Shown here piece after piece: positions 35,231 through 46,228 of a stretch of 64,000 nucleotides of DNA. Position 1 is the stretch's first letter. Each line of letters begins with the position of its first letter. Under the pieces are notes generated by a model. That model saw only the letters and a list, made by a program, of their open reading frames with translations, did not search any database and was not told the origin of the DNA. The translations under genes and the position numbers were made by a program. This DNA is from Aquatica leii (lineage: Eukaryota; Arthropoda; Insecta; Coleoptera; Lampyridae): NCBI GenBank assembly GCA_035610365.1, contig CM069435.1:60013389-60077388 (forward strand), in the 5' to 3' direction.

Positions 35231-37160
35231 ATTTTGGTTAGTTTTCCTTTTGTTATGACAAAAGATCCTGATGTGTACTTTTTGTGTAATTTTTCACAAA
35301 CCCAACAGCAAGTACTTACTTTCGCCCTACCGATAGTCGTGCACGTTAAGGGGTTAAATCACCCACGCGCATTACATCCGCGCATAAATAATGTACATTT
35401 TGCACTTTTGAAAGTGTTAATCGCTGTTTTCTTGAATTTAAATTAATATGAATGAGACGGTAAGTTTTAATAAATAATACAAATCTGTAAATAATCAATG
35501 GTTTAATAATGTTTTAGACTAATTATATTGCAAAAGGATGCCTCTCTTGTTGTTCAAACTGCGTTTTAATAAAAGCGTTATGATTTATGGTTGAAAACAG
35601 TGCAATATGAAACTTCTCTTGAAAACAACTGTATCTTCTTAGAATAGTATGTGCTGCCTATTTCCATCCGATTGCATTCTCCGATGATTCTCATAGAAAG
35701 TTATATCTAAATGCAATTCTAAGTGGTAAGATAAAATATTTTGTTTTATAAGTAAACATAACAGTTTTTTGTTAACATGGGGAAAGACAAAAAAGTGTAG
35801 ACAAATTAGAACACTCATTTACTAATTTTAACTATACAATTGCTTCGAATAGCTGGCACTTTGCAATAGTCTGGTTAGTACGTATTTTTATTATAATTTG
35901 AATAGGGTTTTTATTTGTATGATTTTTAGATGATAACTTAATAAAAGCAATTATTTCAAATCATATTTTTTCCGCAATTTTTGTGCTTTTTTGAGCATTT
36001 TTCCATAAAAAGGTCTAATTTTGAAATTCCGGTTTTATTTAAATATTGATTTTATTTCTTGTTTCTGTAATTAATTCAATGTAAAAAATTTTAAAATATA
36101 TTAGATTGTCTCAATAAATGCATTATTAATTATATAAGTACAAAATTGTTGCATTTTAGATAAACATTCAACCCTGGAAACATTTGGCAATGCTATCTGA
36201 GTACTTTGAATTGATTGCATCACATATATATTCCAAGATCGAAAAGATTTCGAAAATTGGCGCAGTTTTATTCAAAACTATTTTGAATTACACGTGTTTA
36301 AAAACAACTTACGTTTTCCGCCTGTAAAGTTATTTACAGTTATCGTTAATGCATAGTATCTTCTGAGATGGCTCTACTATCAACCTTTCCTAATGGTTAT
36401 CCCCATCGTATGTGAATAAAAAGCTACAAGATTTGTCGATGCGATTGTGGGGATGCATTAGAGTCATTGAGATAAGTAAAGAAAGGAGATATGGTTTTAA
36501 TTATGATGATAGTGGTGGTAATCTTATATGGCAAATGACTTGTATTTGGTTGTCAGTGGCGTATGGATATAACTACTGTGTTTGTGAGGTTAAGATTATA
36601 ATATATAAATTCTGAATAATCTTATTTTGTATACAATATTTCATACTTACCTATGTAATGTAATTCCTTGACTTTTGGGTTTTTGAGTTTTGAAACATCA
36701 AACCATGCTTTACATTTTTAAGCACAGCTCATGTACTAAAGTCACGATAATTTAAAAACTCGTGTACCAAAACTCACTTATACGAATTTATGTAATATAT
36801 ACATAATTAAAAAATGAAATCTCGTAAAAATAACTTAGCACTACCGTAACCACCATAATCATGGCTCACAATGTGGTAACCTAAATTGTCTGACTTCCGT
36901 CTCATAAATTGTTTAGTGATTTGTAGTACACCCTCCTTCTAGTTTTTTGTTATCTCAATGCATTAGAATGTTTTTCTACTGTTGATGAGCCCCAAAAGAG
37001 TGAAACAACCGTCCAGTACTTCATTCTGGTAGTATTTGCACAATTGATTTTATCCTGCAGTTTTATTCAAAACTATTTTGAGTTACGCAAGTTTAAAATG
37101 ACAACATTTTCTACTTCTATAGCTATTTACAGTTATTGTTAATACATAGTACCTTATAGT
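35231..37160. other. A+T-rich stretch with a diverged direct repeat
   Basis: About 110 bp at 36,261-36,372 (GCAGTTTTATTCAAAACTAT ... TTTACAGTTATCGTTAATGC) recur in the same orientation at about 37,055-37,153 with moderate divergence. A 67-codon plus frame at 36,412-36,615 shows no known motif. Confidence 0.5.
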
Positions 37161-37580
37161 GCCAGCAGTCGTCAACTCTTCGCACGCGGGTCGCATGCAG
37201 TATTTACTTGCGGTCACGGCGCTCCATATGACTATTATTTTGTTTCAAATTGTTTCAATTTCGGTAAGTGTAAGAATTTTATTTGATTGATATAACTATT
37301 GCTAATGGCTTCAAAAATAAAAGAATGTTATTGAAAGAAAATAGAGTGTTTAACGATATGTGGACTGTTTTACACTTTTTTATTAATTGTAATAAAAAAC
37401 CGCTATGCTTAATATGCTAAAAAACCTTTTCTATTTAAAAAGAATATAACGTCAAACGCCATTACAATACCGAGTATAAAGCTAAATTTGCATGTCTTTT
37501 AAGTGATTCTCGGAAAATTACAATTAACACTCTCAAATCTTTAGTTTCTTTGGTTAACTTTTTCAAGAGTTTTAAATGGT

Positions 37581-38715
37581 TTGTTCTGCAAATCATGCGT
37601 GTTGTTTGCGAAATTTGGACAAATTCATAAGGCAAACCCGCTTAAAAAGTTTGTTGTTAGTCCGTTGCAAAAGTATTCGAAACTTTTTGGAGAAGACAGC
37701 GATCTACTTGTTCATAACAATTTAAATTATCATACAGAAGCTATGTGTTATGCCAATAATTATATTAAAACTTATGAAAATGAAGGAAATGAAATTATAA
37801 ATATTTTAGACTCTTAGCGTTTAGAGCAAATTCAAAAAAATAGAAAAAAATTAAAAGCTATTTTGAACACCATTGACTTTCTAGGAAAACAGAATGTGCC
37901 GTTACGAGGTCATACAATTCAAAGTGAAGTAACCCAGTCCTCGTAAAATAATGAAGGAAACCTCCGAGAATTTTTACGTTATCGGATAGAGACGTGTGGA
38001 GACGATTTCATTTTGAAAAGTCACTTTGAATCGGCTACTGCTCGCACTAAATATACTAGTGCATTGATTCAGAAACAATTTATTAATTGCTATGGAGAAG
38101 AAATTTTATCAAGCCTTATACAGAAAACTAAAGAATCGAAATACTATAGTGTTATTTTTGACAAAACTACTGACAAGTAATAAGTCGCAAATGAGTATTG
38201 TAATAAGATATCTTGATGAGAAACATAACATTAAAGAAGATTTTCTTAGTTTTCTTGACTGTCATGAGGAAAATTACAATGATTTTACCCAGGAACTTGT
38301 TCTTACAGGAGAGATTTTAGAACAAACTGTGTTGTCCTATATCGTGAAATTGGCTTTATCACTTGAAAATTGCGTAGGGATTGGAACTGATACCTGCAGT
38401 GTAATGATGTCAGATCAGAAAGGAGCTGTTTCAGAACTGCAAAAGTCACTAAAAATGCAATCAAATGATCTTGTTATAACCATTGTTTAAATCTATGAAT
38501 ATCAAAGTCAAGTAATGTACAAGATATTAAAAATGCTGTAGGTATCATAAAAGGTACAGTAAACTTTTTCAAACTCTCTTCAAAACGAAAAAAAGTGTTG
38601 AAATTTATTAATAATAAAGAATTAATAAGTCTTTGCGAAACTAGATGGGCAGAGCGACACGAATCCGTATTAAGATTTAAGCTTTGTTTTGAGAAAATAA
38701 TTGAAAGCTTAGAAT
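37581..38715 (+). pseudogene. hAT transposase, N-terminal and DUF4371 parts
   Basis: The first open piece (37,581-37,817) holds FCKSCVLFAKFGQIHKANPL, the C..C segment of the TTF zinc finger. After a stop the frame resumes near 37,820 (RLEQIQKNRKKLKAILNTIDFLGKQ...PLRGH), the usual entry into DUF4371. The next long piece (38,092-38,490) covers NKSQMSIVIRYLDEKHNIKE, DFLSFLDCHEE and CVGIGTDTCSVMMSDQKGAV, where intact relatives read C.G...D.....S....G. A frame change near 38,485 is followed by NHCLNL-like sequence. Several disruptions, dead, but less decayed than the hAT piece at 6.1 kb. Confidence 0.78.
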
Positions 38716-39728
38716 TAGATAGATAGATAGATAGATATACATTTATTTCTTTAGACCATAATATACAGTATAGAAAACGTCAAATAAAAACCACAACTGA
38801 ATAAAATATCACAGCGTACAGTTACAGTGTTACAGTAAAATACTCATCTAAACTATAAAATGAATGCATTAATAATAGTGTTTTCACTCTTTTTTTAAAA
38901 AAATGTATACAAGTTATGTTTCTGATGTCTAAAGGCAAGTGATTATAAAGTTTAATAGGCATCACATATGCACTGTTTGCCGTTACCGTCAGTCTATGTT
39001 GGGGAATAATAACATTGTCTTTATGCCTCAGCCTACTTAGATTTGTTTTAAAAGTGCTAGCATTTGTATGTACATGTAGGACAGATCTTAGTACATAAAT
39101 TGAAATAACCGTAAGGATTTGAAGTTGTACAAATAATGTTCTACAAGAAACACTTGACTTCTTAAATAGCATAGTCCTAATAATCTTCTTTTGACACAGT
39201 AAGACTTGATTTATTCTACTTGAGTTCCCCCAACATACAATAGCATAACACAATAGACTGTGTACATGAGCAAAATAGTACATTTTTAAAGTTTTAATAT
39301 TAACGCTTTTCCTTAACTGAAAAATACAAAATTTGTACTTGGCCATCGATTTTAAAACGAAATTGACATGCTCATGAAAGCTTAACCAAGAATCCATGTA
39401 CAAACCTAAAAATTTTACAACATTATTAGGTTTTACAGATTCATTCCCTACTCTTATTACACCATCATGGTTTTTTAAGCTGAACATAACCACTTCTGTC
39501 TTCTTACTGTTTAGTGTTAAGCAATTTCGTTTGCAATAATTTTGCACTTCAACTACACAATTATTTGCACCAACACAAAGATCTGCAACCGTTTTCGATG
39601 ATATTATAACAGACGTGTCATCCGCAAATAGGTTTAGTAATCCACTAGATACTTCTCTTACGATATCACTAAAAAACAATATGAAAAGGAAAGGTCCCAG
39701 TTGTGAAACACCATTAATCACGCAATGG
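38716..39728 (-). mobile_element. 5'-truncated CR1/Jockey-type LINE with GATA-type tail, inside hAT
   Basis: Inserted antisense to the hAT transposase. Its 3' end lies at the left as a (TATC/GATA)n microsatellite at about 38,716-38,741, as in LINEs that end in short tandem repeats instead of poly(A). The truncated 5' end is near 39,728, where hAT coding sequence resumes. No clear target duplication seen, perhaps because of the microsatellite. Confidence 0.78.
38822..39728 (-). CDS. LINE reverse transcriptase, C-terminal part
   Basis: About 300 codons without a break. It begins inside RT motif B (INGVSQLGPFLF, for the usual GV.QGS.LGP), then the catalytic FADDTSV motif C, KRNCLTLNSKKTEVVMF and KFLGLYMDSWLSFHEHVNFV (motifs D/E), and the thumb/C-terminal part with LLCYAIVCWGNSS and IPQHRLTV, typical of CR1/Jockey-group insect LINEs. 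The stop at 38,822-38,824 is the genuine end. The first 10 or so residues of the open frame upstream (to 39,760) are antisense hAT sequence and do not belong. The lack of disruptions says this insertion is younger than the hAT around it. Confidence 0.82.
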
Positions 39729-40316
39729 AAATATAAAGAAAGTTCTTCTAAAGCACGCACTTTATTAGATGCTTTTTTCAGAACATTTATAACATCTCTT
39801 TACTGTCTATCTTATTTTTTAAATTTAACAGTAACTTTAAGCAAACTTCTCCAAAAAAAATCTCTCGATAAAAATCAAGCAAATTCCTTGGTTAAAGATA
39901 TTACTTCTATACCAATTGACAAAAGAAAAAATGTTAAATCTTGTTTTGCAGATATATTTAAACAAATAGAAAAACTACATGAAAAAATTGATTTAAGTTT
40001 ACTAATGCCTCGAACAACACAAAGACAAAAAAATCGAGTTAATGTACCAGCTACTAATGCAGAAGAATTTTTTAGAATTATATTTATTCCTCTTTTAGAT
40101 AATGTAATAGCTGAATTAAATATTCGTTTTAAAAAAGAATTATACGATGTTTTGGAAATCAATAGTTTAGTACCATCAAGATTAATAGAAGAATCTAAAA
40201 ATGATATTAATTTTTTTAAACAAAATTTAGCTGAATATTTGTCAAAGTTTAAAAATCAAAGTAAATATTTTATTTTACATCTTTTGGATACGTTTTTTAA
40301 TATTCTAAATTCATAA
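39729..40316 (+). pseudogene. hAT transposase, part after the LINE insertion
   Basis: Continues with QWKYKESSSKARTLLDAF, YCLSYFLNLTVTLSKLLQKK and LLMPRTTQRQKNRVNVPATN, EEFFRIIFIPLLDNVIAEL, all landmarks of ZMYM1-like hAT transposases between DUF4371 and the dimerisation domain. The frame is intact for about 195 codons and then ends at TAA 40,314-40,316. The C-terminal dimerisation region (normally with an SERSFS-like motif) is missing. The upstream open part (39,615-39,728) is antisense LINE. Confidence 0.78.
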
Positions 40317-40582
40317 ATTGTTGCACAAAACCTAATATTCCTTGGCGGGAAATAATAACTTACCGGGTGCCAACTGGATTCTCTAAAGCTGTAAATATAG
40401 TTACTGGCACTGGGTGACAATGATTAAGTTTTAATGTGAATTTTGCATTGTTCTAGTTGTTGGCCTCTATAATATAATTATGTTTTAAATAATATATCGA
40501 TAAGTAGGACTTGAAAACAAAAAATATCTTGCTACAACAAATAAAATTTTATAAGTATACATAACATTCGCATCGGTTTCAG

Positions 40583-41790
40583 ATGCCGAAACGCAAAATA
40601 AATCAATTAAACATAAAATCATACAACGAAGAGACAATCCAAAAATCTTTGGAAGAAATAAAGGTGGGATTGACTAAAAAAACCGTGGCGAAAAAGTAGG
40701 GGATTCTTAGATCCACACTACAATTTCGACTAAGCAAAAAATTTTTAAAAATTTGACATGGCCCAACTACTTATCTCTCCGAGGAAGAGGAAATTATTAT
40801 TGTGACGTGGATATTAGATAGTTGTAGAAAAGGTTTTCCACGGCGAACAGAAGATATTGTTGTATCTGTTAAGAAATTTTTTGACGATAATCCTAGACAT
40901 ACTCCGTTTCATTTCATTTCATGACTATACTCTAGGAAAGCGGTGGCTTAAAAGTTTTTTAAATCGTAATTCTATTTTGACAAGTCGTAAACCTGAGCTT
41001 GTAACAAACGCAAGCAGCAATGTTTCAGAATCTAATATTCGGAAATGGTTCAATGGTATTGAACATTATTTGAATGAAAAACAGTATTTCGAGACCCCAC
41101 TCATGTGTTTAATGGCGATAAAACCTGTTTCTAGCTCTGTCCAAAGATAGAAATAGTTTTAGTCTCTAAAGGTTGCAAAAATGTAAACGAGGTGGACAAA
41201 GGCAATACAAAAAGAAACCTTACGGTTATGTTGACTTTTGGAGCCTCAGGCATAACAACACCCCTCATATAAGAGATTGCCACAGCAAATTGCAGATGGA
41301 GTTCCAAAGGGATGGGGTATAGGTAAGAAACAATGTTTGCCAGAAATGACATTGATAATATAAGCAATTATTTGTTGTAGTAGAGAACTCCAGAAAGGTC
41401 GGTTAAAAGAAATACTGAAAGACTACCATATGTAAATACTCCAACTGCGTTCAAAAATATTTGTAAAAAAAGAGTAAAAATAAAGGATGACATTGTCAAC
41501 CAAAAAGCAAAGAAAAAAGCAGTTAGAGTACAAACAAAACTAGACAAAGAAAAGAACAAAAGTAAACAAATTAAAAAGAATAATAAAAATGACGATTCTG
41601 CCGTGGTAAAACCTGTGATTCCAGTCCAAAAAATAACATCATAGACAATATTCAATAACGTGTGGGAAACTGAAGCACAGCTTCAGAGTTATTCTCCAAC
41701 AAAAACGTTAAACAATGCAAAACAAGATTTATTTAATATTGTTGAAGAAAATAAGACATCGCTTTGTCTAATGTCAAAAATATCAAAATA
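40583..41790 (+). pseudogene. pogo-like transposase relic
   Basis: Starts MPKRKINQLNIKSYNEETIQ with a pipsqueak-type helix-turn-helix (SLEEIKVGLTKKTVAKK...ILRSTLQFRLS). A second DNA-binding domain of CENP-B/Tc5 type follows (LSEEEEIIIVTWILDSCRKG, FPRRTEDIV, GKRWLKSFLNRN at about 40,780-41,000), then a DDE-core start (FNGDKTCFQLCPK near 41,105-41,150, family D-x-x-G/D-x-x-x-F...PK) and a Lys-rich tail to about 41,790 (NPT-AFKNICKKRVKIKDDIV). Several stops and frame changes. Most of the DDE core between about 41,300 and 41,390 is deleted. A cut-and-paste transposase, inactive. Confidence 0.75.
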
Positions 41791-42350
41791 ATATATTAAT
41801 ATATTCGGGACTGTGTTTAATTTGTATAACTAATATATATAAGACCAACGTAGCAATTAAATGTAACAATTGTTCCCGTGCTTTATTATAAATGTTTACT
41901 TAAAAAAACTTGTACAAGTTCAAATTTTTATGTCTTTCATGTACCAAGAAAAAAAACTAGTGGAGTTACGTTTTGGCGGTGAAAGAGAAAGGTTGTACAG
42001 ACACTTTAATTTATTAAATTTAAAATAACGCGCTTTAATGGTAGTAAAACTAAAGTTAAAATTTTTCAAATGTAGATAAACAGTAGTGCGTTTAAAACGT
42101 AGTCGTTTGATTACGACATAAGGTGCGGCGTGCGGATAAGATACTATTACAATCAAGGTGGATTTTCCGGCGTATATATTTTGCATTTATATTTTTAAAA
42201 TAGTGGAATTTTTTGGTAATTTAATTTAATTTAATTAATATTTCGTTAAGTCATAAAATACGTGTTTTTTTTGTTTTTTTTTGGTGATTTAATATAATTA
42301 ACATTTCGTTATTCAAAAATTAGTGTAAAGTTTAGAGGAGAAGGGAAATT

Positions 42351-42995
42351 ATGTCGGATTCCGAGGAAGGGTGGTCAGAAGGAAAAAGAAAAAGGCAAGC
42401 TACAGTGGAGGAGGTGTTCAGGAAGAGCACCAAAGTAAGGAAATCACCGGTAGCGAAAGGAAAAGAGAGAAAAGATGGGGAGTTAGTGGAAATGTGTAAA
42501 GAACTGTTAAAGGAGGTAAAGAGTATAAAAGAGGAACAAATTAAGATGGGTAAGAAGTTGGAAGAGAATAATAAAGAGGTAAAGGAGATGAAAGAAGAAT
42601 TAAGAAAGTCAAATGAAGAATGGAAAAGGAAATTTGAAGAAATGGGTCAAAAGTATAGAAAGTTGGAGGCCAGATTGGAGAAGATAGAAAGAAGCTGCGA
42701 AAAAACCGAAAAAGAAAAAAGGAGAACAAACATAATCATAAGAAGTATGGAAGTGAAAGATGGAAAGAAGGGGCAAACGGAGCAAGTGGAAAATTGGATG
42801 AAGAAGGATTTAAATATTGAAAAAACAGTGGTAGAAATTAGAAAGTTAGCAGAGCGTGTAATGTTAGTAAGGATGGGTTCATTTGAGGATAAGTTAGATG
42901 TATGGAAGCAAAAAAGAAGGTTAAGAGGTACGAGCATTTGTTCAGACGATGACATGACGAGAAGGGAAATAGATATACAAAAGAAGATAAGATAG
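42351..42995 (+). CDS. LINE ORF1, coiled-coil protein
   Basis: 214 codons from ATG at 42,351 after a purine-rich leader. A basic start (GKRKRQATVEEVFRKSTK) is followed by a long charged heptad-type coiled coil at about residues 45-125 (KELLKEVKSIKEEQIK, NKEVKEMKEELRKSNEEW, LEARLEKIERS), then a globular part (RRTNIIIRSMEVKDGKKGQT ... VMLVRMGSFEDKLDVWKQKR). Resembles ORF1 proteins that bind element RNA as multimers. No CCHC zinc fingers. The TAG at 42,993-42,995 looks premature: the same frame runs on about 43 codons (EASKMKGGGKRIKIGFLKVW ...) to TAA near 43,124. Confidence 0.78.
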   Translation: MSDSEEGWSEGKRKRQATVEEVFRKSTKVRKSPVAKGKERKDGELVEMCKELLKEVKSIKEEQIKMGKKLEENNKEVKEMKEELRKSNEEWKRKFEEMGQKYRKLEARLEKIERSCEKTEKEKRRTNIIIRSMEVKDGKKGQTEQVENWMKKDLNIEKTVVEIRKLAERVMLVRMGSFEDKLDVWKQKRRLRGTSICSDDDMTRREIDIQKKIR

Positions 42996-43186
42996 GAGGC
43001 GAGTAAGATGAAGGGAGGGGGGAAAAGGATTAAAATAGGATTCTTGAAAGTGTGGGTGGAAGGTGAAGAAAGATTTTGGGATGAGGAGAGGGAAACTTTA
43101 GTAAAGAAGGGGGCAAAAAGCTAAGAGTTGGGGGAGGGAAGGATGGATCAAATGATGTTGGATTAGCAAGTTTTAAGGAAAAAGAG

Positions 43187-43954
43187 ATGGAACAGCAGAA
43201 TCAAATAAAATTATTGTTTTGGAATGTGGCAGGCATAAAAAATAAGGGAGAGGATTTCTGGAGATACGTAGAGGGTTTTGATATGATGGGAATGTCGGAA
43301 ACATGGTTGAAGAAAAAAGACTGGGAAGTATGGAAGGAAAAATTACCAGAGGGTTATAGTTGGAAGGTAGAATTTGCAACGAGAAGAGAAAGTAAAAGTA
43401 GAGCAAGGGGAGGTATACTAACGGGCATAAAAAGGAACTGGTCAGTTAAAGAAGAGGAGGGAAACGAGAAGCAAGGGAAAGGGATTGTAAAAAATTATGT
43501 GGTCAGAGAAGGAAAAGAAAAATATATAGTGTTAACAGTTTATGGGCGGAATATGAGAATGATAAGTGAACAGATTGAGAAAATGGTACAGGGAGAGGAA
43601 AAGATTATTATAGGGGGTGATTTTAACGCGAAAACAGGGGAAAAGGGAGGAGTGGTTATAGAAGGGGAAGTAAAGAAAAAAGTTAGCATGGATAAGACAG
43701 TTAATAAAAATGAGAAAATGTTACTAGAGATGTGTGAAGAAAAAGGATGGTCAATCCTTAATGGAAATATAGAGAAGGGAGACAGAGGAGACTATACTTA
43801 TATGGGAGGGAGAGGGGAATCGGTGATCGATTACGTGATAGTGAGTAAAGAGATGTGGGAGGACATAGAAAGTTTTAAAGTGGGGGATGAAGAGGAATCG
43901 GATCATCAGCCACTGGAAGTAATTTTAAAAGGAAAGGAGCTGGGAATTAAGTAG
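43187..43954 (+). pseudogene. LINE ORF2, APE-type endonuclease domain
   Basis: Starts MEQQNQIKLLFWNVAGIKNK, the usual N terminus of an exonuclease-endonuclease-phosphatase domain, with its conserved Asn. Catalytic landmarks are all present: MSETWL (Glu), IIIGGDFNAKTG (Asp and Asn), VIDYVIVS and EESDHQPLEV (SDH motif). This domain nicks the target for primed reverse transcription. The frame is stopped at 43,952-43,954 and again near 43,985, then continues in the same frame with the linker and reverse transcriptase. The domain itself looks complete. Confidence 0.85.
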
Positions 43955-44014
43955 GAACAGAGGGGATGGGGAGTAAAAAAGGTGTGAACTGAGGAAAGCA
44001 TAGAAAGATATAAG

Positions 44015-45100
44015 ATGAAGTTGGAGCAAGTGATTTGGGGAGATGTAGGGGGAGAAGAAGGACTAAAGCAGTTGACTGCAGAGATGGAGAAGGCAGTAGA
44101 AAAGAAAAGGTTTGAGAGAAGACAAGGAAAAAAGAGGAACAAAAATAGGTGGTGTAATAGAGAATATAGAAAGCCAAAAACAGAGATGAGAAATGTTAGA
44201 AGAAGATGCAATAAAGGTAGAATAGATGTGCAGGAGTATAAGAAGAAGAAAGTGAATTTTAAAAATGTATGTTCTGAGAGAAAGGTGTCGTATAAAAAGG
44301 AAATGGAGAAACAAGTGAAGAAAATAAAGAAAGAAGGAGAAGTGTGGGAATTTCTAAACAAAGAGAGAAAAAGAGATAAGAGAAGAGGAGGTTTAACGGA
44401 TATAAAGATGTGGCTGGGTTATTGTATGGTGCGTTTGGAGAAAACAATAGAAAGACCAGGGCAGGTGATATTGCAAAGGGTAAATGCAATACAGGAGGGG
44501 TGGGAGATAACGAAAGAGGAAATGGAGGAAGCAATAAATAGACTAAAGTTAAGGAAGACGGCAGGAACGGACGGTACGCAAGGAGAACAATGGAAATATG
44601 TAGGAGAGAGAGTGAGAGGATATATAAGGAAAATTTTTAATACAATATGGAAAGGGGAGGAATTGCCAGGGAGTTGGAAAGAAAGTTTAATTCTGCCGGT
44701 TTATAAAGGAGAAGATAGGAAGGAGGTAAAGAATTATAGAGGGATTAGTGTCACTAAGGTAAGTTATAAATTGTATGCCATGATTATACAAAGAAGGTTG
44801 GAAAAGGAAGTGGAAGAAAAAAGACTATTACCAGATTGGCAGATGGGATTTAGAGTGGAAAGAAGGACAATAGACAATGTTTATATATTGAAACAGTTAG
44901 TGAATGGAGAGCTAGATAAGAAAAAGGGTAAGGTATACGCGTTCTTTATAAACATAGAAGCTGCGTTTGATAATGTGAATAGAGAAAAGCTATGGAGGGT
45001 GTTAAGGAAAAAGGAAATAGAAGAACAACTAGTGAGGAAACTGGATGGGATATATAAAGAGACTAAGAATAGGGTAAAAATTGGGGATAGTGTTAGTTAA
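44015..45100 (+). pseudogene. LINE ORF2, linker and reverse transcriptase fingers/palm
   Basis: In the same frame as the endonuclease. A basic linker precedes RT motifs: RLKLRKTAGTDGTQGEQWKY (for LK.GKA.G.DGI), LPGSWKESLILPVYKGEDR, NYRGISVTKVSYKLYAMIIQ, LPDWQMGFR and the catalytic motif A as YAFFINIEAAFDNVNREKLW, keeping FD. TAA at 45,098-45,100 interrupts, with the frame running on into motif B. Confidence 0.85.
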
Positions 45101-46228
45101 GTGTTTTGGACGAGGAAGGGGCTAAGGCAGGGGTGTCCTCTTAGCCTTATTTTATTTACACTGTATATAGGGGACATAGAAGAAGTGTTGAAGAGAGGTC
45201 AGTGTGGTGGGATTGTCATGGAGGGAGGGATTAAAGTGTAGGTGTTGGCATATACAGACGATATGGTCATGGTGGCAAAAAATGAGTTGGAGATGAAAGG
45301 TATGATAAATACGATAAAGAGGTATCTGGAAAGGAAAGACTTAGGTTTAAATGTGAGAAAGTCTAAGATGGTAGTTTTCAAAAAGGGAAAGGAAGGAAGA
45401 AAAAGGAGGAGTTAAGTTGGGGAGAACAGAAGATAGAGGCAGTGAATGAAGTGACATATTTGGGATATAGACTAAGGTACGATAATAAAGATAATGCGCA
45501 TATAAGGGAGTTAGCAAAGAAGGGTAACAGGGTATTAGGGCAGGTATGGAGTTTAGGGGAAAGTGTTTTTGGGAAGGAGATCGAGAATAGAAGATGGCTA
45601 TTTGAAAAATTGATTAAAAGTGTGATGATGTACGGGGTGGAGGTATGGGGTTGGAAAGAAAAGGACGATGGGTTATGAAGAGAAAATGAAGGAAAGGAGA
45701 GAATGTAAAATTTTGCAATGTTGCTGGAGGACAGTAAAAGATAGCAAAAACATATATGGGCAGGAAGAAAGGAAACTGTACTATCAACGAGGAGGTTTCG
45801 CAAGAAAAAAGGTGGAAAGAAGGAGAGAGGAAGGGAGGTTAAATACGGGGGAGATAGTGAGAAGAGATAAAGATTCGCAGGTGCAAGAGAGGGAAGAAAA
45901 GATAAGGGAAGGAAAGTATAACGTAAGGTATGGGAATATAGTGTCCAGGGGGGTTCCTAAGTATCTGATGGGGAGGAGAAGCTTAGGAAAGAAACGACTT
46001 TTAGCCAGGTTTAGATGCGAAAACGAGGAGAATTTAAATAAGTAATGGAAGGAGGATGTAATGAGGAGATGTAGATTATGTGGGGAGGGATGGGAGGACA
46101 TAGAGCACTTGAGTGAGGAGTGTCGCGAGCTAAAGGAAAAAATGAGGGGGAGGAAGCTTGAGGAGGAGGGGGAGGGATTGGATTGGATGAAAGCAGTAAA
46201 AGAAAGAAGAATAAGAGGAGAGGGTTAG
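45101..46228 (+). pseudogene. LINE ORF2, RT palm/thumb and terminal zinc finger
   Basis: Motif B is GLRQGCPLSLILFTLYIGDI. Motif C reads YTDDMVMVA, so the usual Ala before DD is Thr but both Asp remain. Two more in-frame stops (near 45,233 and 45,413) and frame changes follow. Pieces at 45,442-45,678 (VTYLGYRLRYDNKD, MMYGVEVWGWKE) and 45,668-46,045 (YYQRGGFARKKVERRREEGR, RFRCENEENLNK) belong to the thumb and C terminus. The end at about 46,070-46,228 is a Cys-His motif (CRLCGEGWEDIEHLSEECRE) also seen in the short copy at 28.5 kb. Confidence 0.8.

Larger units (their letters stand above)
37164..40320 (+). mobile_element. hAT element, DUF4371/ZMYM1-like, interrupted and 3'-truncated
   Basis: The left end CAGCAGTCGTCAACTCTTCG with CACGCGGGTCGCATG just behind resembles the CAGNGGTCGGCAAAC...GCGGGCCGCAT termini of this hAT group. 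Transposase pieces follow in order: TTF zinc-finger-like (37,581-37,817), DUF4371 (38,092-38,490 and on to about 38,715), a LINE insertion (about 38,716-39,728), then the post-DUF4371 region (39,729-40,316). The dimerisation domain and right TIR are missing; a pogo-like element starts about 80 bp beyond. The 8-bp duplication could not be checked because the right end is gone. Confidence 0.72.

Noticed and set aside
35189-35446. 85-codon plus frame after the Penelope-like copy
   Set aside because: It begins inside the element's end repeat and continues into flanking DNA without any motif.
39615-39728. N-terminal part of the plus open frame leading into hAT
   Set aside because: It is antisense LINE sequence; the real hAT coding resumes only at about 39,729.
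42541-46101. Many long open frames on the minus strand (Phe/Ser/Leu-rich)
   Set aside because: They lie antisense to the purine-rich LINE; the absence of stops follows from strand composition.
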